DNA of 64,000 nt from Roseomonas sp. AR75 (GTDB lineage: Bacteria > Pseudomonadota > Alphaproteobacteria > Acetobacterales > Acetobacteraceae), in contig NZ_STGB01000005.1 of the NCBI RefSeq assembly GCF_005222815.1, positions 1,029,184 through 1,093,183 on the forward strand, read 5' to 3'. The position numbers and the translations under genes are program-made. How positions within the stretch are numbered: position 1 is the stretch's first letter; the number at the start of each line of letters is the position of its first letter. Positions 24,863 to 33,733 of the stretch are shown one piece after another. The notes beneath the pieces were generated by a model. The model was not told the origin of the DNA and did not search any database. It saw only the letters and a program-made list of their open reading frames with translations.

Positions 24863-25939
24863 TCAGCGGCGCGTGACGCTCAGGTCGAGGGTGCGGTCGG
24901 CCGGATCGAGGTCGCGTTCCAGCGCATCGAGCACCGCCGTGAACTCGGCCTCCAGCGCAGCCTTGCGCGCCGGTGGCAGCCAGCTTGCGTGCAGGCCGGA
25001 GAGGCTGAGCTTGCGCGCTTCGGCCGTGCCCCAGCCGAGATCGGCGAAGACGGTGCGCCAGCAATGGCCCATCGTCGTCCCGAAGATGGTGGGGTCGTCG
25101 GTGCCGAGGCTGAGGTTCAGCCCGGCATCGAACATCGCCTTGATGCGCTGGCGGCGCGGTGCGCGGTTCCAGGTGAGGCCCGACCAGCAGGCCATGGTGA
25201 AATGCACCTGCTCCCTCGCCGCGCGCGCCACCACATCCGGGTCGGCCAGGATGTTGTAGCCGTGGTCGAGGCGGTCGCAGCCGAGCGCATCGCGGCAGAG
25301 CGTGAAATGCGCGGGCGGCGCCTCGAACTGCGCCTGGTTGTCCTCGCAGACATGGGCGGTGCGGCGGTAGCCGGCGCGCCCGGCCTGGCGCCAGGCCTCC
25401 ACCCAGAGCAGCGGCGGGCCGGCACGCTCCGCGCCGTCGAGGCCGATGCCGACGACCTCCTTCCGCGGCCAGGTCGCCATCCATTCCAGCATCTGCAGCG
25501 CTTCCGACGGCAGGCAGACGCTGCGGTCGATGCAGGCGATCAGCAGGGACGAGATGCCGAAGTCGCGCTCGGCCTGCGCGCAGCCCTCGATCAGCCCGTC
25601 CACGATCTCGGGATAGGCGACGCCGTTCGGCGTGAAGTAGTGCGGGTTGAAGAAGATCTCGGCGTGCCGCACGCCGCCATGCCGGTGCATGTCCTCCAGG
25701 CACTCATACGCGGCGCGGCGGAAATCGGCGGCCGAGGCGAGCGACAGCGCGGCGAGGCGGAGCGCATCGAGGAATTCGTAGAAGGTCTCGAAGCGATAGA
25801 GTTCTTCTGCGCGCTTCGGCAGCCGAAGGCCGTTCTTCGCGGCGAGCTCCTCAAGCGTCGTCGGACGGATGGCGCCGGCGATGTGCAGGTGCAGCTCGAC
25901 CTTCGGGACGGCGTCGAGATAGTCGGAGAAGGAGAGCAC
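24863..25939 (-). CDS. Adenosine/adenine deaminase family protein
   Basis: A 358-residue metal-dependent deaminase of the adenosine deaminase family, expected to hydrolyse adenosine (or adenine or a related nucleoside) to inosine and ammonia. Zn ligands and catalytic residues: HLH in PKVELHLHIAGAIRPTT, the GIGLDGAERAGPP region, HVCED (Zn His and catalytic region), LGCDRLDHGYNI, and LSLGTDDPTIFGTTMG (Asp pair). The HIAGA variation of the usual HLDGS and the GIGLDG segment hint at a divergent specificity. The start is GTG at 25939, five bases after the stop of the upstream binding-protein gene, so the two are co-translated. Confidence 0.88.
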   Translation of the reverse strand: MLSFSDYLDAVPKVELHLHIAGAIRPTTLEELAAKNGLRLPKRAEELYRFETFYEFLDALRLAALSLASAADFRRAAYECLEDMHRHGGVRHAEIFFNPHYFTPNGVAYPEIVDGLIEGCAQAERDFGISSLLIACIDRSVCLPSEALQMLEWMATWPRKEVVGIGLDGAERAGPPLLWVEAWRQAGRAGYRRTAHVCEDNQAQFEAPPAHFTLCRDALGCDRLDHGYNILADPDVVARAAREQVHFTMACWSGLTWNRAPRRQRIKAMFDAGLNLSLGTDDPTIFGTTMGHCWRTVFADLGWGTAEARKLSLSGLHASWLPPARKAALEAEFTAVLDALERDLDPADRTLDLSVTRR

Positions 25940-25944
25940 CGCCT

Positions 25945-27504
25945 TCAGTTCCGGCTGATGTTCCAGAGGAACATCGCAGGCCCCGTCAGCACGCCGTTCA
26001 GCTCGCTGCGCCAGGCGGAGGCTGCGGTGAACTGGCCGAGCGGCATGTAGAAGCCGGCTTCCGCGGCGCGCCGATGGATCTCGTCGCTGATGCGCTTGCG
26101 CGCGGCATCGTCCTGCGCGCGGGCGAATTCCACGCGAAGCCGCTCCACCTCCGCATCCTGCGGCCAACCGGCGAAGCCGCCCTGACGGCCGGCGCCGTTG
26201 ACGAAGGGATTGAGCAGCGGCGACTGCATGTCCGGCACGGTGTTGGTGGTGTGCGCGAGGTTCCAGCCATCCATCCGCGCGCGCCGCCCGAAATAGGTGT
26301 TGAGGTCCATGCTCTGCAGGTCAACGCGCAGGCCGAGTTGCGTCAGCAGGCCTTGAGAGACCAGCCCGAGCGCCGCGATGCCCGGCGCATCGGCGGGATG
26401 GATGATGACGATCGGTGTCGTGAGGTCCGCCCCGCTCTCGCGCAGCATGCGCTGTGCCGTGGCGAAGTCGGCGCGTTCCGGCATCCCGGCGGTGGTCTCG
26501 AGCGGCGTGCCGCAGCCGAACATCGATCGGCATTCGCGCGCGTATTCCGGACGGCCCGCGACGGCGGCCAGGTAGTCCGCCTGGTTCACCGCCAGCATCA
26601 CCGCGCGCCGCACCTGCACGTTGTCGAAGGGCGGATGCAGGTGGTTGAAGCGCATGATGCCCTGGTAGCCGTAGGACGACACCGTCGCGACGCGCACCGC
26701 ACGGTTGCGCTCCAGGATCGGCAGCACGTCGGCGGGCAGGCGCTCGACATAGTCGATCTCGCCGGTGGTGAGTGCGCTGACCTGGGTGGAGACGTCGGGC
26801 ATGGCGATGAGCTCGACGCGCTCCATCCGCGCCACCTTGCCGCCGCTGGCCCAGACCGGCGGCTCGCTGCGCGGGCGATAGGCGGGGTTGCGTCGGACCA
26901 CGATGCGGTCGCCGGGGCGGTACTCGTCGGCGGCGAAGATGTAGGGGCCGCTGCCGATCACCTGCGGGATCTGCTGCGTCGGCGGCGTTGCGGCGAGCCG
27001 CGCGGGCATCATCATCGGCACCATCGCGCCGGGCTTGCCGAGCGCCTGCAGCACCAAGCCGAAGGGCTCGCGCAGCGTCAGGCGGAAGGTCTTCGCGTCC
27101 ACTACCTCGAGCGCCGCCGTCGCACGCATCATCGCGCCGCCGAGCGCATCGCGCGCACCCCAGCGACGGATCGAGGCGACGCAATCCTCCGCCGTGACGG
27201 GCTGGCCGTCATGCCAGGCGAGGCCTTCGCGCAGGGTGAAGGTCCAGGTCAGGCCGTCCGCGCTGCGCTCCCACTTCTCCAGCATCTGCGGCGTGGGTTC
27301 CCAGCGATCGTTCACCGCCACCAGCGTGTCGAAGACGAGATAGGCGAAGTCGCGCGTGGTGAAGCTGGTGGTGAAGTGCGGATCGAGCACGCGGGTCAGC
27401 GTCTCCGGCGCGACGCGCAGCGTGCTGGCGCGCGTCGGCGTCTGCGCGGCGGCCGGCGTGGCGGCCAGCGCGGCGGCAAGCAGGAGGGAGGCGGGGCGCA
27501 GCAT
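25945..27504 (-). CDS. ABC transporter substrate-binding protein, dipeptide/oligopeptide type (SBP_bac_5)
   Basis: A 519-residue periplasmic receptor. The signal peptide ends near ATPAAAQ. The family features are present: TLTRVLDPHFTTSFTTRDFA, EPTPQMLEKWERSADGLTWT followed by FTLREGLAWHDGQPVTAEDC, the IGSGPYIFAADEYRPGDRIV hinge and MRFNHLHPPFDNVQVRRAVM. The permease and ATPase genes are not in the window. The next gene, five bases downstream, is an adenosine deaminase-like enzyme, suggesting that the ligand could be a nucleoside-like or amine compound (inference from position only). Confidence 0.92.
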   Translation of the reverse strand: MLRPASLLLAAALAATPAAAQTPTRASTLRVAPETLTRVLDPHFTTSFTTRDFAYLVFDTLVAVNDRWEPTPQMLEKWERSADGLTWTFTLREGLAWHDGQPVTAEDCVASIRRWGARDALGGAMMRATAALEVVDAKTFRLTLREPFGLVLQALGKPGAMVPMMMPARLAATPPTQQIPQVIGSGPYIFAADEYRPGDRIVVRRNPAYRPRSEPPVWASGGKVARMERVELIAMPDVSTQVSALTTGEIDYVERLPADVLPILERNRAVRVATVSSYGYQGIMRFNHLHPPFDNVQVRRAVMLAVNQADYLAAVAGRPEYARECRSMFGCGTPLETTAGMPERADFATAQRMLRESGADLTTPIVIIHPADAPGIAALGLVSQGLLTQLGLRVDLQSMDLNTYFGRRARMDGWNLAHTTNTVPDMQSPLLNPFVNGAGRQGGFAGWPQDAEVERLRVEFARAQDDAARKRISDEIHRRAAEAGFYMPLGQFTAASAWRSELNGVLTGPAMFLWNISRN

Positions 27505-27663
27505 GGGCGAAGGATCCCTGGAAGGGGTGTTGCGATGTCCGGTGCCGGCGGGGTTGCCGGCACGGTGCGGGTCGCGCGCCGGGGCGTCAACCGCCGCAAC
27601 GTCGGCGGGCGCCCGAAGGCTTGCCCCTCGCCCCCTGGCTGGCTAGAACCCCGGCCCTGCGCT

Positions 27664-27754
27664 GGATGGGTGGCCGAGCGGTCGAAGGCGCACGCCTGGA
27701 AAGTGTGTAGACGTCAAAAGCGTCTCGTGGGTTCGAATCCCACCCCATCCGCCA
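27664..27754 (+). tRNA. tRNA-Ser(GGA)
   Basis: A complete class II tRNA. The acceptor stem GGATGGG (27664-27670) pairs with CCCATCC (27744-27750), followed by discriminator G and encoded CCA (27752-27754). The D arm GGCCGAGCGG, anticodon stem with GGA at 27698-27700 (reads UCC/UCU), a long variable arm (TAGACGTCAAAAGCGTCTC) and T loop GGTTCGAATCC are all as expected for tRNA-Ser. The BREX defence island starts directly downstream, and tRNA-Ser 3' ends are common integration targets. Confidence 0.97.
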
Positions 27755-28234
27755 GTGCGCGAGCTTTAGTGAGCGCTGATTGCATTCTTCACGCCTTCTC
27801 CCCACCACCCTCCCCACATCACGCCACGATTGCTGGCGAACAAAGGCGAATTGCAGCCAGCCAGGACCGTGCAATTGTCGTCTCTCGGATCGTCAACTTA
27901 CGGTGAATTGGAATGATCTCCCAGACCGGCCGCCATGCTGCGTGAAAGCCTCGAACCACGCTGCCTCATATCAATCGGCACTCTCCAGTACTCGATCTGA
28001 TAGCCGCTGAGCGGCCTCGGCCATCTGGCTTCAGAGTCGTCGATCGAGCCGGTGCAGGCGGAGGCGCGACCGACGATCGCCGAGATCCACGTCGCTTTCG
28101 ATGAGGGTATCTTCTCCCGCCCTCTTGGACGGAGTGGGAGTTGGCGTGAGCACGCTTCCCTCACTTCTCATCGATGTGTTTCTTGTCATGATCAACCCGC
28201 GGTCGACGCGTCGGCTGCCGGTGGGGTTTGGGGA
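27755..28234. other. 480-bp gap between tRNA-Ser and the BREX operon
   Basis: No convincing gene: frames are short, with no recognisable domain or good ribosome-binding site. GC is visibly lower than in the core genes to the left. No integrase remnant and no copy of the tRNA 3' end was found here. The region should contain the BREX promoter. Confidence 0.5.
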
Positions 28235-28744
28235 ATGTTGATCGAATCCAAGGGCCACAACGGCGTTGTTGCCTTAAGGCTAGCCGTCGGTCTGCTCGGC
28301 GAGGGGGGGCAAGCTGGTTGGTGGGCCTCAGCGTTCACGTCGCCGGCGAGCTCGGCCTTCTTAGGACCGGTGTTTGGCGCGAAGGTTCTGCAGGCTCGGT
28401 ACCAGGGCCTGCTCGAGGCGGCGAGACGTGTGCATGACGAGCGGATCGGCGTCGGCCGGGCTTTCCACCTCTTTCGGCTTCCCGAGGCCCTCGAGCAGCG
28501 GCTGCATCAGGTGGCACTCGCCGCGGGTGATGACCTGACCGCGGTTGTGGCATCACCCGATGCCGCCCGCGCCGCGCTCGGAGCGCTGGCTGACGATGGT
28601 CCCGAGGCGAGGCCGGGCCCCACCCTCGTCGGAACGGCCGACGCCCTGAGCGACCTGCTGTGGGTCAGGAGGGTGGCAGCGCTCTACTCGGCGGCAATGC
28701 GTGGCGGCGTCCAATGCTTCCCATACTTCTCGGGCGCGCGATGA
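28235..28744 (+). CDS. brxE: BrxE-like BREX protein
   Basis: A 169-residue protein of unknown biochemical function, assigned to the BrxE family by the pattern RLAVGLLGEGGQAGWWASAF, SSAFLGPVFGAKVLQARYQG, LEAARRVHDERIGVGRAFHL and FRLPEALEQRLHQ, ending AALYSAAMRGGVQCFPYFSG. BrxE is known as the first gene of type 6 BREX loci. Here it precedes a type-1-like core. The ATG at 28235 has GGGG eight bases upstream; longer frames to 28052 are not supported. It overlaps brxA by four bases (ATGA), so it is part of the operon. The family call is from memory of the pattern; a profile search would settle it. Confidence 0.75.
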   Translation: MLIESKGHNGVVALRLAVGLLGEGGQAGWWASAFTSPASSAFLGPVFGAKVLQARYQGLLEAARRVHDERIGVGRAFHLFRLPEALEQRLHQVALAAGDDLTAVVASPDAARAALGALADDGPEARPGPTLVGTADALSDLLWVRRVAALYSAAMRGGVQCFPYFSGAR

Positions 28745-29529
28745 CCGCGGCTGAGAAGTACACCACGCAGTTACAGGCAGGTCTCGGGCTCGTTCCGGAG
28801 ACGATCAAGCTGCTCGATCTGTGGGAGCCGGGCATGTCCGGGCAGGACCTGCTCAGGGCCGCGCTGGCGTCGGGCGAATTCCCGACGCTGGCCGCCCGGC
28901 GCCTCCGCAACGTGATCATCGAGGCATTCTGCCCGAGATACCTGATCGACGGGGCGGCGCCGGCCCGCCTGCTGCAGCGACTGTCGGAGGGATTGCCGAG
29001 GGACGAACTGAGAGCGCTCTGCTTCCTGTTCACCTGCCGGGCCAACCCCATCCTTGGGGACTTCGTCCGCCAGGTCTACTGGCCGCGCTACTCCGGCGGC
29101 GGCACGTCGGTCTCGCGAGAAGATTCGGTGAGCTTCATCTCCTCCGCCGTGTCTGAAGGGCGGACGACCACCCGGTGGTCGGAGACGACGGTCATCCGCG
29201 TCGCCCGCTACTTGCTTGGTGCCTGCGCGGACTTCGGGCTCCTGGGTCCGATGACAGGCGACGCAAGGCCCATCCTCACCTTCCGCTTGCCGCTCAACGT
29301 GGCGGCGGTCCTCGCCCACGAACTGCACTTCAAGGGGCTGGGCGACAATGCGGTCCTGCGAAGCCCGGACTGGGAGCTCTTCGGCCTCGAAGCGGAGGAC
29401 GTGCTCGCCGAGCTGAAGCGCCTAGCGCTCCGCGGGGGACTGATCGTGCAGTCGGCCGGCGCGGTGACGCAGGTGGCATGGAGATACAAGTCGATGGACG
29501 AGCTGGCTCATGACCTCGCTCAGCGCTGA
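28741..29529 (+). CDS. brxA: BREX protein BrxA (DUF1819)
   Basis: A 262-residue member of the DUF1819/BrxA family, a small helical DNA-binding protein required in several BREX systems. Typical are KYTTQLQAGLGLVPETIKLL, LWEPGMSGQDLLRAALASGE, FPTLAARRLRNVIIEAFCPR and the C-terminal WETT-like segment TTRWSETTVIRVARYLLGAC ADFGLL. It starts at the ATGA junction with brxE and its end overlaps brxB by 20 bases. It has no membrane segment. Confidence 0.9.
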   Translation: MTAAEKYTTQLQAGLGLVPETIKLLDLWEPGMSGQDLLRAALASGEFPTLAARRLRNVIIEAFCPRYLIDGAAPARLLQRLSEGLPRDELRALCFLFTCRANPILGDFVRQVYWPRYSGGGTSVSREDSVSFISSAVSEGRTTTRWSETTVIRVARYLLGACADFGLLGPMTGDARPILTFRLPLNVAAVLAHELHFKGLGDNAVLRSPDWELFGLEAEDVLAELKRLALRGGLIVQSAGAVTQVAWRYKSMDELAHDLAQR

Positions 29530-30085
29530 CTTCGACGAGCTAATGCGGCGCGTCGAGGCGGGCCGCGAGTTCGCTCATGCGAGCTTCGAGCCAATCTTTT
29601 ATCTCGTCATCCGCCCGCGCGACCTGCTCGAGGTCAAGCGGCTGATGCCAGCCTGGACGGCGAAGCTCACGAACGCCGGCTGGCGGGTCGAGACCTTCTC
29701 GATCGCGGAGCACATAGCCGACATCCTGAGGGGGGCGCCGCTCCGCAACGTCTGGTTGGCGGCCGACCGCAAGGATCCCCTCGCCTGGGGCAAGACCAAC
29801 GCGGCGCTCGCCAACGCACTAACTGCCCAGGGCCGCCTGCAAGCCCGGCTCGAGGAGCGCCTCGCCGCGCTGGAAGGCCAGACGTCCACCATCATGCTGG
29901 TGACCGATCTGGAGGCGCTCCACCCGTACCTGCGGATCGGAGCCATAGAGGCGCAGCTGCAGGGCAAGTTCCACGTACCAACGGTCTTCTTCTACCCCGG
30001 CACTCGGACCGGGAAGACGCGTCTCAAATTCCTCGGCTTCTACCCCGAAGACGGCAACTACCGCTCCGTCCACGTCGGCGGCTGA
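29510..30085 (+). CDS. brxB: BREX protein BrxB (DUF1788)
   Basis: A 191-residue DUF1788 protein. The family pattern is FDELMRRVEAGREFAHASFE, PIFYLVIRPRDLLEVKRLMP, GWRVETFSIAEHIADILRG, and later ILMVTDLEALHPYLRIGAIE with FHVPTVFFYPGTRTGKTRLK and FLGFYPEDGNYRS. BrxB is essential for BREX-1 activity and is thought to work in the core complex with PglZ and BrxC; its activity is unknown. The start ATG lies inside the end of brxA; brxC follows after 30 bases with its own GGAG site. Confidence 0.9.
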   Translation: MTSLSADFDELMRRVEAGREFAHASFEPIFYLVIRPRDLLEVKRLMPAWTAKLTNAGWRVETFSIAEHIADILRGAPLRNVWLAADRKDPLAWGKTNAALANALTAQGRLQARLEERLAALEGQTSTIMLVTDLEALHPYLRIGAIEAQLQGKFHVPTVFFYPGTRTGKTRLKFLGFYPEDGNYRSVHVGG

Positions 30086-30115
30086 CAACGAGAGCAGAAA
30101 GGAGACTCCTCGCCG

Positions 30116-33100
30116 ATGACCCACATCCGCACGCTCTTCGACGCAGGAAAGGATATCCAGCGCGCCATTGAGAAGGTCATTACCTACCAGGCGTCGCAAG
30201 AGCAGCGGCTGAAGGCGGAGATCTCAGAGTACATCGTGACAGAGAGCATCGAGCACCAACTCGAACAGCTCCTCGAGAAGATGCAGGCTGCCATGGAGGC
30301 CGGGGCGAGCCACGAGATCGGCGTCTGGGTCTCCGGCTTCTACGGCTCCGGCAAGAGCTCCTTCACCAAGTATCTCGGTCTCGCCTTCGACGAGCGCGTC
30401 ACTGTCGACGGGGTCCCGTTCCTCCGCCACCTTCAGAACCGGGTCCAACGCCCTACCACGCGCGCTCTCCTCTCGAAGCTCGCCGCGAGCTTCCCCGCGG
30501 CCGTCGTGATGCTCGACCTGGCGAGCGAGCAGATCGCGGGCGCGACCCTCGCGGAAGTGTCGACCGTCCTCTACTACAAGGTCCTGCAGTACGCTGGTTA
30601 CTCGAGGAACCTTAAGGTGGCGGCCCTCGAGCGCAGGCTGCGCAAGGAGGGGCGGTACAGCGAGTTCGAGGCCGCGTTCCGCGAAGTGACGGGCGCAGAC
30701 TGGGCCGACTACCGGAACGACGAACTCGTCGTCGATAGCGTCGTGCCGGGTCTGGCGCACCGGCTCTATCCCAACCTCTTCCGCACCGAGCACGCCTTCA
30801 CGACGGCGAGCGGTGACACTGTCTACCTGATGGACGACCGCGTGCAGGAGATGATCGACATCGTCCGCGAGGCGTCTGGCAGGGAGCACATCATTTTCGT
30901 GGTCGACGAGATCGGCCAGTACGTAGGCAGCCAGCAGAACAAGATCCTCGACCTGCAGGGGTTGGCCCAGAACCTCAAGGATCTCGGCGGTGGCAAGGTC
31001 TGGATCCTCGGGACCGCCCAGCAGACCCTCACCGAGGACGACCCAAGGGCAGCGATCAACTCCCCGGAGCTCTACAAGCTCAAGGACCGCTTCCCGATCA
31101 CAGTCGCCCTTGAGTCGAGTGACATTAAGGAGATCTGCTTCCGCAGGCTGCTTGGGAAGTCGTCAGGCGGCGCAGCGACGCTGGGGGCATTGTTCGACCA
31201 GCACGGCCAGGCTCTGCGCCAGCACACCAAGCTGACCGACGCGAAGTTCTACGACGCGGGCTTCAACCGCGAGACCTTCGTGAACCTCTACCCGTTCCTG
31301 CCCGCCCACTTTGATATCCTGCTGCACCTGCTCGGCGCCCTCGCGAAGTCGACCGGTGGGATTGGGCTGCGATCCGCGATCAAGGTCATCCAAGACGTGC
31401 TGGTGGAGGGCGCGGGATCCCTGAAGCCAGTCGCAGACGAGCCAGTGGGCTGGCTCGCCACGACCGTCACGCTCTACGACGCACTCGAGCGCGACATCAG
31501 AAGGGCGTTCCCGTCGGTTCACCAGGCCGTGGAGAAGGCTCTCATCCGCTTCCCGGACGACGAGGTCTGCAAGGCGGTCAGCAAGACGGTCGCTGTGCTG
31601 CAGATCCTCGGCAACCTGCCTGTTAGCGTCGAGAACGTCGCCGCGCTGATGCACCCGTCCGTGGCAGCGCCATCGATCGCGGAGAGGGTCAAGCAGGCGG
31701 TCGACGCGCTGCTGAAGGACCCGATCGTCCCCCTCGGGGAGAAGGACGGGTCGCTGCGCTTCTTCAGCGAGAAGCTCAACGACGTTGAACTTGAGAGGTC
31801 CCAGCTCGCCCTCCGATCGCCCGACGTGCGGCGGATCTTCAACGAGGCTCTGAAGGAGCTCTTCGAGCCGCTCCCCAGTGCCCGGGTCCACGGCACCCTC
31901 TCTGTGACCTCGGGCCTCCGGCACCTGTCCGGCGGTCAACAGATCTCGGTGGCGGGCGGCGGGGAGACCGTCCAGACCGTCGTCTCATTTGCCGACGCCG
32001 CCGATTACGAGGCTCAGAAGGTACGGTTCACCGACGAGTCCAGGCAGCGGTCGTCCGAACACGTCATCTTCCTGCTGGCCAGGCGATCGCCGGAGGCTGA
32101 CGACCTGGTCGCGGAGATCTACCGATGCCAGCGGATCGCAGAGCTGCACCGGCATGATCCCGACCAGGAGGTGAAGGAGTATTGCCATAGCCAGGTCGAG
32201 CGCGCGTCGCGCCTCGCGGCCGAACTCGGGCAGAAGATCGCACGCAGCCTCGCGCAGGGATCGTTCGTGTTCCGTGGCAAGGTGACGGCCGTGGACAGTC
32301 TGGACCAGGCGCCGCTCGCCGCCTGCAGGAAGCACTTGGCGGAAGCGGCCGAGCGCGTATTCGACCGCTACCAGGAGGCGCCGGAGCGCGTCGGGATGGA
32401 CCTGGCGGAGAGGTTCCTGCGGGCGCCCAACCTTCGCTCGGTGACCTCACAGCTAGACCCGCTCGGTCTCGTTCAACTGAGTGGCGGCAACCCGAACATC
32501 AGGACCGACCAAAAGGGCCTGGTCAGCATCAAGGACTTCATCGAGCGGAGCGGCACCGTGGAGGGTAAGCGGCTGCTCGACCACTTCTCCGGTCCGCCCT
32601 TCGGCTGGTCGCCTGACACCGTGCGCTACATGACAGCCGCGCTCCTCGCCGCCGGCGAAGTGAAGCTGAAGGTCTCGGGCCGCGAGGTGACGGTTGCTGG
32701 TCAGCAGGCCATCGAGGCCCTGAAGACGAACAACACCTTCAAGTCGGTCGGCGTCGCCCTGCGTGACGATAGGCCCTCGATGGAGGTCCTCGCCCGGGCA
32801 GCGGAGCGTCTGACGGAACTCGCCGGCGAGCCTGTGGTGCCACTCGAGGAGGACATCGGGAAGGCTGCCCAGAAGCTCCTGCCCACCCTGCAGAACAGGC
32901 TCGGCCCCCTCGCCGAGCAACTCCGCAATCTCGGCCTCCGCGGGGTCGACACGGTGCGCACAGTGAACGGGCAGATCGCGAACATGCTGCTGTCAGACGC
33001 GTCCGACGCGCCCCAGCGCTTCGGGGCGGAGCAGGCGCCGCTCTATGATGGGCTGAAGTGGGCCATCTCGGCGAGTGTTGCCTTCGGGCAGGGTGTCGCC

Positions 33101-33733
33101 GAGACGGTTAAGGGGCTGCGCGAGCTCGAGCGCGGCATCGGCGAACTCCCAATGACGGGCGTTCCCAAGGATCTGCGCGAGGCGGCCCGCGAGGATCTCG
33201 AGGCGGTCGCCGACCTGCTGGCGCAGGAAGACGTCTTCAAACGCAAGGCGGACCTCAGCACCCGCCGCACGGCCATCGAGGTTCACGTGGCCGCCGCGGT
33301 GGCGGCGATGCGGACGGCGCAGGGAGCAAGGATCCGCGCCACCGAGGGCGAACTCGCGCTGCTGCCCGAGTGGGCTGAGTTGACGGCGGAGGAGCAGGCC
33401 GGCGCGCTGGCCGAGATACAGGCGCTTTCCGTCGAGGCCACGCCCGATATCGCAGGCCTGAAGGCGCTCGTGGCCCGTCAGTTCGACATCGACGCGACGA
33501 TCTCAGAGACTCGGGCTAGGGTCGTCGAGGCGGGGCGTGCACGTCGCCAGCCGCCTCCCGTCCCACCAAACGACGACAAGTCTCAGCACAAGGGAACCAA
33601 GGCGCGGAGAACGGTCCCCCTGCCTGCGCGTATCGGCACCTTGGCTGAGCTCGACGCGCTGATCCACAGCCTCTCGGAGCTTCGTCTGGAGCTCGCGACG
33701 ACAGAACTTGACCTCGTGGTGCGGATGGACTGA
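30116..33733 (+). CDS. brxC: BREX P-loop ATPase BrxC
   Basis: A 1205-residue AAA+-type ATPase (DUF499-related), length normal for BrxC. Walker A is GFYGSGKSSFTKYLG at residues about 74-88. The Walker B-like segment EHIIFVVDEIGQYVGSQQNK follows near residue 255, and a sensor-like KVWILGTAQQTL near 292. The C-terminal third is coiled-coil-like (EAAREDLEAVADLLAQEDVF, RRTAIEVHVAAAVAAMRTAQ). BrxC is required for both DNA modification and phage exclusion and probably organises the BREX complex. The start ATG has GGAG 13-16 bases upstream. The stop overlaps the ATG of pglX by one base (TGATG). Confidence 0.92.
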   Translation: MTHIRTLFDAGKDIQRAIEKVITYQASQEQRLKAEISEYIVTESIEHQLEQLLEKMQAAMEAGASHEIGVWVSGFYGSGKSSFTKYLGLAFDERVTVDGVPFLRHLQNRVQRPTTRALLSKLAASFPAAVVMLDLASEQIAGATLAEVSTVLYYKVLQYAGYSRNLKVAALERRLRKEGRYSEFEAAFREVTGADWADYRNDELVVDSVVPGLAHRLYPNLFRTEHAFTTASGDTVYLMDDRVQEMIDIVREASGREHIIFVVDEIGQYVGSQQNKILDLQGLAQNLKDLGGGKVWILGTAQQTLTEDDPRAAINSPELYKLKDRFPITVALESSDIKEICFRRLLGKSSGGAATLGALFDQHGQALRQHTKLTDAKFYDAGFNRETFVNLYPFLPAHFDILLHLLGALAKSTGGIGLRSAIKVIQDVLVEGAGSLKPVADEPVGWLATTVTLYDALERDIRRAFPSVHQAVEKALIRFPDDEVCKAVSKTVAVLQILGNLPVSVENVAALMHPSVAAPSIAERVKQAVDALLKDPIVPLGEKDGSLRFFSEKLNDVELERSQLALRSPDVRRIFNEALKELFEPLPSARVHGTLSVTSGLRHLSGGQQISVAGGGETVQTVVSFADAADYEAQKVRFTDESRQRSSEHVIFLLARRSPEADDLVAEIYRCQRIAELHRHDPDQEVKEYCHSQVERASRLAAELGQKIARSLAQGSFVFRGKVTAVDSLDQAPLAACRKHLAEAAERVFDRYQEAPERVGMDLAERFLRAPNLRSVTSQLDPLGLVQLSGGNPNIRTDQKGLVSIKDFIERSGTVEGKRLLDHFSGPPFGWSPDTVRYMTAALLAAGEVKLKVSGREVTVAGQQAIEALKTNNTFKSVGVALRDDRPSMEVLARAAERLTELAGEPVVPLEEDIGKAAQKLLPTLQNRLGPLAEQLRNLGLRGVDTVRTVNGQIANMLLSDASDAPQRFGAEQAPLYDGLKWAISASVAFGQGVAETVKGLRELERGIGELPMTGVPKDLREAAREDLEAVADLLAQEDVFKRKADLSTRRTAIEVHVAAAVAAMRTAQGARIRATEGELALLPEWAELTAEEQAGALAEIQALSVEATPDIAGLKALVARQFDIDATISETRARVVEAGRARRQPPPVPPNDDKSQHKGTKARRTVPLPARIGTLAELDALIHSLSELRLELATTELDLVVRMD

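Noticed and set aside
28031..28258. Minus-strand gene in front of brxE
   Set aside because: 75 codons without domain, ribosome-binding site or typical codon use; it overlaps the brxE start.
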